This document shows, piece by piece, positions 40,729 through 49,194 of a stretch of 53,069 nt of DNA. Made by a program: the position numbers and the translations under genes. Source of the DNA: an uncultured Collinsella sp. (GTDB taxonomy: Bacteria; Actinomycetota; Coriobacteriia; Coriobacteriales; Coriobacteriaceae); contig CALJCO010000075.1 of the NCBI GenBank assembly GCA_938023905.1, forward strand, positions 1 through 53,069, written 5' to 3'. Numbering within the stretch: position 1 is the stretch's first letter; each line of letters starts with the position of its first letter. The notes under the pieces were generated by a model. It did no database searches. It was not told the origin of the DNA and worked only from the letters and a program-made list of their open reading frames with translations.

Positions 40729-43041
40729 CTACGCCGACGCGCTGTCGCGAGCCGCCTGGCATGTAGGAGTCTGACGCAGCGTAAGCGGCTTGTCCCCCGC
40801 CTCGGCCGACGTGGTCAGCGTATACGTGATCGTCGTCGTCTCGCCAGCATGCAGGTCAACGGTGCCCGAATAGAAGGGAATTCCATGCCACGTAGCGGCG
40901 CCAAGACCAAACTGGGTGCCCTCGACGGTCAGATCAGTAATGTTGCCGCCCGTCGGGGCAAACAACGAGACATTCAGACGCTCGTCGTCGCGCGCGGCAT
41001 CGGGCGCGCTCGCCGCGACGTAGTCGGGCAGCTTGCCGGCCTCCTCCTGCGTCATGATGTTCGTCAGGGTAACGGTGATGCGATACGAGCATGTGCCGTC
41101 ACCGTTCTTGATGCCCTGGCCAATCTGCGTATCGGCATTCAGGTACCAGTCGAGCTTGGAGAAGCTCAGGTTGTTAAAGTAGACACCAGCAACGGGATCT
41201 TCACTCGGGTCATCCGGATCGGGCAGCGAGGCGTCGATGTTCATCTCCTTGATAGCGTTCTGCTCATCATCGTTTCTCATCCAAGCAATCAGACGGCCCT
41301 CTTCGGCACCGCGCTCGAATGCACCGACAAGCTTTGTAACGTCGACGTCACCGATGCCACCGAGAATCTTGTCGAAGGCAGCGCTGGCGACGGATGCAAA
41401 GATGCCGTCCGACTCCTCGACCGGATAGTTCCAGTACACATCGTGCATGAGGACCTTTGCGGCGTTGGTGCCGTCGACAACCGTTCCGTCGGGCAGCGAG
41501 ACATTACCGACGAGGCCCAGCAGATACTGCAGGAACACCGGGTCGATACCCACGACGCCGTCAACGTCCTGCCCATACTGGGACTTCCACAGCGCGGCGA
41601 CACGCTGTGAGTTGCGGGGCCAATCGGGCGAATACGCGTTACCAGAGTTGTACAGGTTACTGTGGTTGCCGAACAGTGCCTCGTCCTCTTCGTCGACGCT
41701 CTCAACCGCCTCGTCTTTGCCAAGCGCAATACATGGAACAAACTCGCCAATCGACATCTGGCCGTCGGTGACCGAAATCAGGCCCTGCGAACCGCCAAAG
41801 CCGCCGCAGGCACGAATCTCGACGTTGTTCATGGCGTACACAAGGTAGTTACGCGTCTGGCCGTTGGCGCCGAGCATCTGGGGAAGGACGGGGGCGACCT
41901 TCTCCGCCGCGTCAACCGCGCCGTTGAGGGTAGCAAAGCCGTCCTTGGCCTTATCGACCAGCTCGGTCACCTGGGAAATATGAGTATCGCCAATGCCCTG
42001 GATCTTCTCGTTGGCGCTCTTGAACACCTTCGAGCTGCTGGAAAGCGAATCGGCGACCGCCTGCAGCGCGGACACGTTAATCATGCCGTCCTGGAACAGC
42101 TTGCCGGGCGTGGCCTGCGAAAGGTTATCGGCCATGGGAACCAGCGCATTGCTCGAGACATCGGACAGGGCATCAATCATGGTGCGGGCCGCGTTGATGT
42201 CGCTGCCATACACCGGAATAAACGAAGCCGCCGTCCACAGCGGGCTCGAGGTCTCCGCCTTCATGCTGTCGCAGAGCTCATCGATCTTCTTCGCGTCGTC
42301 AGGCAGCGTCGAAAAATCGCCCGACGTGACCTTGTCCTTAAGGCCACCGACGATCTCGACAGCCTCCTTCGCTTCGCTCTTTACGGTCTTTGCCGAGTTA
42401 AGCAGCATAAAGCCGCTTGCGCCAAGCGCAACGAGAAGCACCGCGACTACAGCGGCAATAATGGCGCCGGTGTGACGTTTTTTGCGCTCGCCCTTGCGAT
42501 GGCGATGACGGACCAGGCCGTCAGAGGTCGAACTCGACGAAGCGTCGCTATCGTAGTTCAAGCCAAAATCGTAATAATCTTCCTTGGAACCCGAGCCCGC
42601 AAACTCGGCACCGCTATCATCCAGGCGGGCGAACGTGCCAGTCTCGGAGGCGCCGGTGTAAATCGTGCCAAGGTTACCCGTAAGCCCTGCGCCACCGGCA
42701 GAGGGAGTATTGTTGGCGGCCTTACCGGCATTAACGTTGCCGGCGGCATTCGCGGCGTTGGTAGCACCTGCGTTGTTCGCGGGTACCGAAGGAGCCCCAC
42801 TCGGCTGCGACGTGGAGGTTGCACCGCCCGCAAAGACATTCCCTCTTGCACGGCCGGTCTTTTTTGCCTTTTGTGACTGCTCGTACAGAGCGGTAAACAT
42901 CGCCGTCTCGCCCGGGGACACGCGCTTACCGGAACCGCCCTGTCCAGCGCCGCCCGGCGTGCCGGCCTTACCAGCCCCGTTCGGACGCGGCGGAACTGCA
43001 GGACGGCCGCTATCGCTGCCCTTAAAGTGATTACCAGCCAT
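40729..43041 (-). CDS. DUF4012 domain membrane-anchored protein
   Basis: 770 residues. A disordered, Gly/Ala/Asn-rich cytosolic N-terminus of about 190 residues with GGAGQGG-type segments is followed by a basic RHRHRKGERKKRH and one membrane helix (about residues 190-213). A large extracellular domain of the DUF4012 family, including NYLVYAMNNVEIRACGGF, comes next. The family occurs near envelope-polysaccharide genes in actinobacteria; its reaction is unknown. ATG 43041 has GAGGATT upstream. The terminator separates it from glmM. Confidence 0.8.
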   Translation of the reverse strand: MAGNHFKGSDSGRPAVPPRPNGAGKAGTPGGAGQGGSGKRVSPGETAMFTALYEQSQKAKKTGRARGNVFAGGATSTSQPSGAPSVPANNAGATNAANAAGNVNAGKAANNTPSAGGAGLTGNLGTIYTGASETGTFARLDDSGAEFAGSGSKEDYYDFGLNYDSDASSSSTSDGLVRHRHRKGERKKRHTGAIIAAVVAVLLVALGASGFMLLNSAKTVKSEAKEAVEIVGGLKDKVTSGDFSTLPDDAKKIDELCDSMKAETSSPLWTAASFIPVYGSDINAARTMIDALSDVSSNALVPMADNLSQATPGKLFQDGMINVSALQAVADSLSSSSKVFKSANEKIQGIGDTHISQVTELVDKAKDGFATLNGAVDAAEKVAPVLPQMLGANGQTRNYLVYAMNNVEIRACGGFGGSQGLISVTDGQMSIGEFVPCIALGKDEAVESVDEEDEALFGNHSNLYNSGNAYSPDWPRNSQRVAALWKSQYGQDVDGVVGIDPVFLQYLLGLVGNVSLPDGTVVDGTNAAKVLMHDVYWNYPVEESDGIFASVASAAFDKILGGIGDVDVTKLVGAFERGAEEGRLIAWMRNDDEQNAIKEMNIDASLPDPDDPSEDPVAGVYFNNLSFSKLDWYLNADTQIGQGIKNGDGTCSYRITVTLTNIMTQEEAGKLPDYVAASAPDAARDDERLNVSLFAPTGGNITDLTVEGTQFGLGAATWHGIPFYSGTVDLHAGETTTITYTLTTSAEAGDKPLTLRQTPTCQAARDSASA

Positions 43042-43190
43042 AAAGAAATCCTCGCAATTGAGTCGCAATGAAAAAGTCCATAACGTTACTAGTTTATGGC
43101 ATTTTGGGCATCGACAGCTAAACTCCAGACACGGACATCAATTGGCGAAAATGTGGCACAACACCTTTTCTGTCTTGGTGGCGGCGCCAG

Positions 43191-44213
43191 CTACACCGTG
43201 AGGAACATCATCACGATGATCATGGCAAAGCCGATAAGGTCGGTCGGCAAAAACACCGTGCCCAGCATAACGGCGCTGGTGATGGTCGCCGAAACCGGCT
43301 CCACAGTTCCGATGAGACTCGCACGCACCGAGCCGATGTCCTTAACGCCCTGCATATAGAGCATGTAAGCAAAAAATGAGCCGATAACCACGAACACCGC
43401 GAGCGCCTCGACGCCGGCAGCGTCGAGCGCCGGCATATGCGCCCAGGGCTGCACGAAGACACACGAGACCACGCCCGCCGTGAGCATTGCCGAGCCCGTG
43501 ACGATGGGGCTGCCGTATTCGGGCAGGATCTTGGCGGGAATCACCGCCATACACGTGGCGCTGACCGCACACATAAGACCTGCTGCCAGGCCAAGCGGCG
43601 AGATATTCAGGCTGGTGGGGTCGCCGCCGGTGGCGATTAAAAAGGTTCCACCCAGAGCCAGGCCAATGCCGATGACTTCGCGAGTGCGCGGCATGCGGCG
43701 ATCGGTCACGCAGGTGTAGCCCATGATGATAACGAGCTGCAGGCACTGGAGCACCGTCGCGGTTCCGGCGTTCGTCAGACGCACGGCCGAAAGGTAGCAA
43801 AACTGGTTGAACAGCAGACCAAAGGCGGTAAAGAGCAGCAGCTGCTTGCGATCGGCGGGTGTGGTCCAGAGCTTAATCAGGCGCTCGCGGTCGCGCGTAA
43901 CAACCACGGCCATAAAGAGTAGACCGGCGAGAATCTGACGCACGCTCATAAGCCACAAGGTGTCGACGTGGTAGGTATCGAACAGAAAGCTCGCGCTGGT
44001 GCCCGAGAAGCCCCAAAACGAACCGCCCACCAGCGTAGCCAAGACGCCCGTGATCATCTTGCGCGTCGAAGCGCTGTTCAGGCGGTCGCGCCATGCGCGA
44101 CGGGTGTTGCGGCTGAGCTCGTCGGTGCCCTCGGGCACATCAATGTTCGATATATCGGTCATCGGCACCGAAGCCCCTGTGCCTTCGACCTGCTCGACAC
44201 ACTCTTTGCTCAT
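43191..44213 (-). CDS. EamA-type (DMT) transporter
   Basis: 340 residues with about ten membrane helices in two EamA repeats (first GGSFWGFSGTSASFL; second from LAAGLMCAVSATCMA). A predicted drug/metabolite-type exporter or permease with unknown substrate. The N-terminal ~50 residues are polar and cytosolic. ATG 44213 has GGGGGAG upstream. Confidence 0.85.
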   Translation of the reverse strand: MSKECVEQVEGTGASVPMTDISNIDVPEGTDELSRNTRRAWRDRLNSASTRKMITGVLATLVGGSFWGFSGTSASFLFDTYHVDTLWLMSVRQILAGLLFMAVVVTRDRERLIKLWTTPADRKQLLLFTAFGLLFNQFCYLSAVRLTNAGTATVLQCLQLVIIMGYTCVTDRRMPRTREVIGIGLALGGTFLIATGGDPTSLNISPLGLAAGLMCAVSATCMAVIPAKILPEYGSPIVTGSAMLTAGVVSCVFVQPWAHMPALDAAGVEALAVFVVIGSFFAYMLYMQGVKDIGSVRASLIGTVEPVSATITSAVMLGTVFLPTDLIGFAMIIVMMFLTV

Positions 44214-44444
44214 TCCGCTCCCCCGAAACAGCCTGGAAACAATTCGGCTTACCTTACCACGGCAAAGGCACCAGCCGAAGGCTTGTCCGCTTATCGGTAG
44301 GACAATTCCGTAGGTGTCTTTCCATAGCTCGACACCGCAACGGCCTTGCATTATGCGACAGTCAAATCGCGACAGCAGGCTCTTTTGAAATGGATATGAC
44401 AAGACCCCCGAATTCCACAATGTAAGCGATTTTTAAAAATGTTC

Positions 44445-44473
44445 TTGCCACCGAGTTCAGGCTCCGTTATATT
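44445..44473 (+). promoter_or_regulatory. Promoter of tRNA-Val
   Basis: -35 TTGCCA (44445-44450) and -10 TATATT (44468-44473) are 17 bp apart, 30 bp before the tRNA. Confidence 0.75.
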
Positions 44474-44502
44474 ATCCCTTGCGCGCTTGCGCACCCTTGA
44501 TC

Positions 44503-44577
44503 GGGCGTTTAGCTCAGGGGGAGAGCGCTTCCCTGACACGGAAGAGGTCAGAAGTTCAAATCTTCTAACGCCCACCA
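44503..44577 (+). tRNA. tRNA-Val(GAC)
   Basis: 75-nt tRNA with acceptor GGGCGTT/AACGCCC, anticodon stem CTTCC/GGAAG, loop CTGACAC (anticodon GAC) and encoded CCA. Confidence 0.96.
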
Positions 44578-44585
44578 AATGTTCG

Positions 44586-44622
44586 CAGCTCAGAGGCTAT
44601 GTCCTTTGGGCTGTTTTGTTTT
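44586..44622 (+). terminator. Terminator of tRNA-Val
   Basis: Eleven-pair stem (44586-44596 with 44603-44613, including G-T pairs) then TTTTGTTTT. Confidence 0.75.
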
Positions 44623-44912
44623 ATGTCGCTAAATCCGCTGGCAGTTCCAACCGTCATCGCAACGTAGCATCAATTCACCTGACGAATGGCTGCCAAACAA
44701 ATTCAATACCCCAACATCAACAATAGCCAGGCACAAAACTGCGCCGCAAGCTGCTCCAACCGCCCAACTGGTCAAAAGCCGACCATCTACTTGCCAATTT
44801 ATCTAACGGCGTAACCAAGCAGTCCGCGCCGCAACTTCTCAACAAAACGCCGCGATGTCTGCGCCCTGCGGTATCCTTGAGCCACTCGCACCTGCAGCAC
44901 CAAGGAGCCGCC
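44623..44912. other. Non-coding stretch between tRNA-Val and the DUF5710 gene
   Basis: I see no reading frame with a ribosome binding site. A possible -10 TATCCT at 44872-44877 lies about 35 bp before the DUF5710 start, with no good -35. Confidence 0.5.
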
Positions 44913-45599
44913 ATGCGCACCGAGCTCGATGTCCCCTTTTCGCACAAAGAAGAAGCCAAGGCGCTGGGCGCCAAATGGGACCGGACCAAGAAGATCTGGT
45001 ATGTACCCAGCGGCGTCAACCCCGAGCCCTTTGCCGAGTGGCTGCCCGGTGTTGACCGATCCGACCCCTCAGCGCCGTATATATATCTAGTACTGGGCAA
45101 GCGCGAGTGCTGGAAGTGTCACAAAGAGACCTCGGTCGCGGCCTTCGGCATTCCCTATCGAACCGATGACGGCAAGGGCATCGCCATTGCGCACGCGCCC
45201 AACGAAGCCGGGCACATTGCCATCGACACGGCCAATGCCAACGCGCTCGCCATTGTTCCCGCTCTTGGCTGCGTCCCGGGCGAGATCCGCGACTATCTTT
45301 CTAAGCGCTGTGGCTACAAACCCGTAGGCGCACGAGCCTCCAAAGCCCCGTCGCTCGGCAACACGTGCGCCAGTTGCGACGCGCTGCAAGGCAGCCGCTA
45401 TCTGTTCGAAAAACCCACGTCCCCGTTTGCCCTCACCGCCATCAACAAGCTGCCGGCACTGGAGTTTGTACGTGTCGAAGTTGCCGGCGTCTTTGGCGTC
45501 CCGGCCACGCGCACCGACTTTGACCAGGCACTCTTTACTTGGGCACGCGACCATCACGCCGAGTTCCACAAGCAGCTCGGTGAGGGGATTTATTTGTAG
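44913..45599 (+). CDS. DUF5710 domain protein with two Cys knuckles
   Basis: 228 residues. The N-terminal ~45 residues (LDVPFSHKEEAKALGAKWD) match DUF5710, a small domain often found in plasmid/phage-type primase or replication proteins. The rest holds RECWKCHKE and NTCASCDALQ, two CxxC pairs that could bind zinc. ATG 44913 follows AAGGAG. Function not known. Confidence 0.7.
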   Translation: MRTELDVPFSHKEEAKALGAKWDRTKKIWYVPSGVNPEPFAEWLPGVDRSDPSAPYIYLVLGKRECWKCHKETSVAAFGIPYRTDDGKGIAIAHAPNEAGHIAIDTANANALAIVPALGCVPGEIRDYLSKRCGYKPVGARASKAPSLGNTCASCDALQGSRYLFEKPTSPFALTAINKLPALEFVRVEVAGVFGVPATRTDFDQALFTWARDHHAEFHKQLGEGIYL

Positions 45600-45637
45600 G
45601 AACGGAGATGCCTTCACAGCCAGCTCCTCCGCATCAC

Positions 45638-45922
45638 CTATCCCTCGTCGCCGGCGTCGTACACGATATCGAGGCCACAAACAGGGCATTTCTCCTGATA
45701 CACCGGCATATGAACGCCTGTCCGTTTTCTCACTTCGTCGCTAAGTCTGTCGCGCGCATCGATGAACCGAATGTCGAGGCACGGTATTTGCGAGCCGCAG
45801 CAAGGACAGGAGACGACAAACGACCCGCAATCAACTTCTACGCTCGGAAACATTTTGTTGTCTATAAGGGCACACGGCAGTTTTCCGTACTTCCCCATCG
45901 CAATATCGCCTCGCCCGCTCAC
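45638..45922 (-). CDS. Small zinc-ribbon-like protein, 94 aa
   Basis: 94 residues with two CxxC pairs, CPCCGS and CPVCGLD, suggesting one zinc ribbon. GTG 45922 follows GAGGGGAG and overlaps the upstream gene's stop by 4 bases (GTGA), so it is translationally coupled. No family is recognised. Confidence 0.6.
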   Translation of the reverse strand: MSGRGDIAMGKYGKLPCALIDNKMFPSVEVDCGSFVVSCPCCGSQIPCLDIRFIDARDRLSDEVRKRTGVHMPVYQEKCPVCGLDIVYDAGDEG

Positions 45923-46506
45923 GCTCGCTCCCCTCTTGCTATACAAATCAGGAAGAGCATGCACCAGCAGGCGTGCGCGAGATTGCATCGCCGCGCGATC
46001 CGATCAAACAACACGATCGTAAAAGACCGCCAAAGCCAAATTTCATCGTCGGTCGCGCCCTGTCCGGCAAACTCAATATCGACGGGTATGTGCTTCAGGA
46101 CGGGTATGTGCTTCAGATAACTCATGTCGGGCGCAAAACGAGGGCCCGGTCCGCCTTTATGAACAGGACCGTGCAGAACAAACCATCCGTTTTCGGGCTC
46201 GAACCACTCAACAAACGCAAGGCCGAGCACCTTATAGCCCACCTCGGTTGCAAATATGACTCCGACTGGGACGCCACATTCCATGCAGTTGAGCATTTTA
46301 CGGTTGTAATTCTGGTCTCGAAAACCAACGGTACCCGGCGCTTGAACCGAGTACTTAATGACCCACGTACCGTCGTCCAAATAGAGCGGAGGCACATTGT
46401 TGATGCTCTCGGTTTGCCGCTGGCGCGCTTGAGCCCCGCTACCCCACTCCCCTGTATACTGATGTAGCACGTGTTTCATCCGGACTTGTTGGGCCGGATT
46501 GTTCAT
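45919..46506 (-). CDS. Hypothetical protein with internal 18-bp tandem duplication
   Basis: Up to 195 residues; the reading frame is clear from about residue 35 (NNVPPLYLDDGTWVIKYS) and has MECGVPVGVIFATEVGYK and a Cys/aromatic C-terminus. No recognised domain. It includes a duplicated KHIPVL segment from an 18-bp direct repeat (46081-46116). The ATG at 46506 has no ribosome binding site and lies 11 bp from the divergent gene's start, so the 5' end is doubtful and the gene may be decayed. Confidence 0.45.
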   Translation of the reverse strand: MNNPAQQVRMKHVLHQYTGEWGSGAQARQRQTESINNVPPLYLDDGTWVIKYSVQAPGTVGFRDQNYNRKMLNCMECGVPVGVIFATEVGYKVLGLAFVEWFEPENGWFVLHGPVHKGGPGPRFAPDMSYLKHIPVLKHIPVDIEFAGQGATDDEIWLWRSFTIVLFDRIARRCNLAHACWCMLFLICIARGERA

Positions 46507-46517
46507 GGGAGGGTCTT

Positions 46518-47009
46518 ATGGCTGCTTCGAATCCGCCTAAGGGGAGCGTTTCTTCTTCGTCCATCAAGCCGGTTACGCGCAAGGCCGTGCGTTGCCAGCG
46601 CGAGGTCGCCTGGCTTGTCACGCAGGCAGCAGGCAAACTCGTGGCGAACACGGAAGACGTCAATGCGCCTACGCCGAGCTTTGTGTTAGCGGCGGCGCTG
46701 GATCGAGTACGCCAGCTGGAACTCGCCGCACAAGAAGACGGCAGCCATCTTGGCTACCAGGACGCTATGGCGCCCGACCTGTTGACCTTTTGTCGCATGA
46801 CCAAGTTGCCTGCCGCGCCCAATGCACTTTCGGACGCAGGCTACATGTTTACGCTCTCGGGCGCGGACCTTATCCGTGACATCTATGCATACTGTAGTGA
46901 GCTCACCGAGCGCCACGTCTTTGACGCGGCAGAAGTCAAACCGGGATATGTCATCAAGCTGGTTCTTAGGCTGTTCCTGATGGACGGGTTCGGGGCCATG
47001 CCGGCGTAA
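46518..47009 (+). CDS. Hypothetical alpha-helical protein, 163 aa
   Basis: 163 residues. The first ~20 are Ser/Pro-rich; the rest is predicted alpha-helical (AALDRVRQLELAAQ, LIRDIYAYCSELTERH). GGGAGGG precedes the ATG. A TATACT hexamer at 46455-46460 may be its -10. It is divergent from the 195-residue gene and convergent with the AlbA_2 gene. No family recognised. Confidence 0.6.
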   Translation: MAASNPPKGSVSSSSIKPVTRKAVRCQREVAWLVTQAAGKLVANTEDVNAPTPSFVLAAALDRVRQLELAAQEDGSHLGYQDAMAPDLLTFCRMTKLPAAPNALSDAGYMFTLSGADLIRDIYAYCSELTERHVFDAAEVKPGYVIKLVLRLFLMDGFGAMPA

Positions 47010-47109
47010 GCCGAGTCTTTAGCATCACCGTCGACTGAGCAACAACCGCTTTACCTTAGTGGGCGCCAATTGAGGGTCGATTATTGGGTCGCCTCGTCCA
47101 CTAACGCAT

Positions 47110-48576
47110 TTATTCCACGCGCCCTGACAGTCGATACTTGCGGTTGCGGCTCGTCGCCGGCGCCGTGGGCTCAAGCTCGCCTTGAGCAATGAGCGCGTTG
47201 ACGCGTGACCTAACCTGGGAAATTGTAAGCCCCGTACGTTCTGCCAGCTCACGCGTCCCCAGCTCGCCGTAGTGTTTGAGTGCCGTCACAATTAAGCCCC
47301 CGCCATGATCGACCGGCTCGATCTTTGAACGGTAAAGTACGACCTTGAACCGATCGAACCCCGGGCAGAACAGGGGCTCGGCCAGACCATGCGCGCGCAT
47401 GGCATCGATCATCATCGGGATGCCCGAGCCATTGCCCTCAGCCGGCGAACCTGCGCCATCCGGCAGCGGGACAATCGACATGAGTTTCACGAGTGTCGCG
47501 TTACGGCATCGGGAGCTGCCGTCAAACAAGTTCTCGCGAGCCTTTCCCCCGTAAAGGCCGCCAGGATTCGTCACCTCGACACGATCGTCAAAGACGTCGA
47601 CGGCAATCGATTGTCCACAGAACCGATCCCCGTATTCTCGATGGATTACGGCGTTGGCGATTGCCTCGCGCAGAACCTCCTCGGGAATCTCAAGCGAGTC
47701 GACACGCGAGACGCCTTGGACGGTCGAGGTTCGCCGCAAATTCTTGGCGACGGCTGCGACGGCATCCGAGATCATCTCGCCCAACGTTCCCTCACAGATT
47801 GTGCGGTCCATGAACCTCAGCGACCCCGCCATGCCCTTCTGAGTTCCCACATGGACAGCCACGTCAATGAAGAGCTTGGGATAGAACTGCTGAGGGTAGG
47901 TGCCCACAACTAGGAGTCCAGCCTTGGTGACATTGCCCTGGGAATCAAGGATATTTAGGCGTTCCAGCTTCGTTTGTTTGTCCGGCGCGCCGCGCATTGC
48001 CCGGGGCGTCAACGAAAAAGCCCGATCTATCGTACGGTCGACCAGCGTCTCGTCGAGATCGTCCGCGCCCGCACCCGCCACCGCGTCGCGATCGCTCGGA
48101 GTCGCTCGACCGTATGACGCCAAGGCGAGCACCTCGGTCGATGAAAGCGGCACATCTTTGTCATCGATGCGCTTGTAGCTGCCGCCCTGGGCGCCCCGCT
48201 CTATGACATAGCAGGGCTTGCTCGACGGATCGAGCTCCTCAATCGTAATGACGAGAACGATGACGCCCTGAAGCTCCACTCGCTCGATCGTGTATTTGGG
48301 CGGATTGGCCAGCTTTCCTCGACCGCCCGCATCACCCATGCCTGACACAAATTGGTTGAGCACTTTCTCGGTCTCGAAGTTCTCAACCGGGACAAAACCT
48401 GCGCGCTCACTCACTCCGAGCACGATGATTCCGCCGGCAGTGTTCGCGAATGCGCTCACCGTTTCCCACACGTCGCGGGAAAGCGTCGTGGCGCTCTCCT
48501 TCACTTCGACGTTAAGATCATCCGAGCCCATACGCCTTAAAGACTCAAGCAGACCGGTCAGCTCGTTTTCGTTCAT
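47110..48576 (-). CDS. AlbA_2/Schlafen-type DNA-binding ATPase-like regulator
   Basis: 488 residues. N-terminal AlbA_2 (Schlafen-type) domain (VEVKESATTLSRDVWETVSAFANTAGG and IVLGVSE). The middle has a GHKL-ATPase-type fold (LREAIANAVIHREY with VTNPGG). The C-terminus is a winged-helix DNA-binding part (LTISQVRSRVNALIAQGELEP). Such proteins are putative transcriptional regulators. ATG 48576 has AAAGGAC about 7 bases upstream. A TCTCTC repeat array lies immediately upstream. Confidence 0.82.
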   Translation of the reverse strand: MNENELTGLLESLRRMGSDDLNVEVKESATTLSRDVWETVSAFANTAGGIIVLGVSERAGFVPVENFETEKVLNQFVSGMGDAGGRGKLANPPKYTIERVELQGVIVLVITIEELDPSSKPCYVIERGAQGGSYKRIDDKDVPLSSTEVLALASYGRATPSDRDAVAGAGADDLDETLVDRTIDRAFSLTPRAMRGAPDKQTKLERLNILDSQGNVTKAGLLVVGTYPQQFYPKLFIDVAVHVGTQKGMAGSLRFMDRTICEGTLGEMISDAVAAVAKNLRRTSTVQGVSRVDSLEIPEEVLREAIANAVIHREYGDRFCGQSIAVDVFDDRVEVTNPGGLYGGKARENLFDGSSRCRNATLVKLMSIVPLPDGAGSPAEGNGSGIPMMIDAMRAHGLAEPLFCPGFDRFKVVLYRSKIEPVDHGGGLIVTALKHYGELGTRELAERTGLTISQVRSRVNALIAQGELEPTAPATSRNRKYRLSGRVE

Positions 48577-48630
48577 CTGCACGTCCTTTCGCTCGGTCCT
48601 GCGGAGAATGCCGCGGATAGATTTCCCTCG

Positions 48631-48840
48631 TCTCTCAGTTATCTCTCGTAATCTCTCATTTATCTCTCTATCTCTCGGCTTAGAGATAAGAGATAGATAG
48701 AGCTGGAATGTCTACCATTTGCTTCATTTATACATATTATTGCTGGTAGAACAATCGGTATTGAGACAATACCATGATTGCCTGTCTCTTTGCTGCTCAG
48801 TTATCTCTCATATTTTTCTCTCATCTTCCTGTCATCTCTC
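48631..48840. repeat. TCTCTC hexamer array upstream of the AlbA_2 gene
   Basis: TCTCTC at 48631, 48642, 48652, 48663 and 48671 (spacings 11, 10, 11, 8), then inverted GAGATA copies near 48684-48700. A second group (48804, 48817, 48835) is followed by GAGAGAC copies to about 48875. The first spacing pattern is close to the DNA helical turn, as expected for cooperative binding sites. Confidence 0.7.
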
Positions 48841-48887
48841 ATATTAGAGACGAATGAGAGACGAGAGATACGCGAGTGATGGACGAG

Positions 48888-49065
48888 CGAGGATTTTCGG
48901 ACGGTCGGATATCGAGAGTGGATATTTGGACGGTTTTTGGGGCTTTTGCGGCAGATTCCGTCCAAATATCCACTCTCGTTCGATAGGTATCCGGAAATCC
49001 TCGCTCGTCCGTCCGAATATCCACTCTCGTTTGGCGAGTGTCCAATTTTCCACGCTCGTGCGGCG
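48888..49065. repeat. Array of a ~22-bp motif in both orientations
   Basis: Motif resembling ACGAGAGTGGATATTTGGACGG and ACGAGCGAGGATTTTCGGACGG occurs six or more times in both directions. 48891-48942 and the complement of 48959-49010 form arms of about 52 bp with near-identical ends. A further set lies at 49015-49062. No reading frame with a ribosome binding site is present. Confidence 0.7.
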
Positions 49066-49194
49066 GGCACGCGGGACCTATGCCCAATCCGCCAGCATCG
49101 TCTTCAGCTCGCCGCAGAGCCGCGGCCCCATATGGGTATACTCTCGAGGATTCGACTCGATTCGCCCCCGCTGGGGCGTCAAAGGAGACTGCAT

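Noticed and set aside
48888..49065. CRISPR array
   Set aside because: Units are in both orientations with irregular spacing and no unique spacers, and no cas gene is nearby.
48801..49087. Short frames with a recurring NESGY peptide
   Set aside because: The peptide comes from the DNA repeat array. There is no ribosome binding site and frames overlap in several registers.
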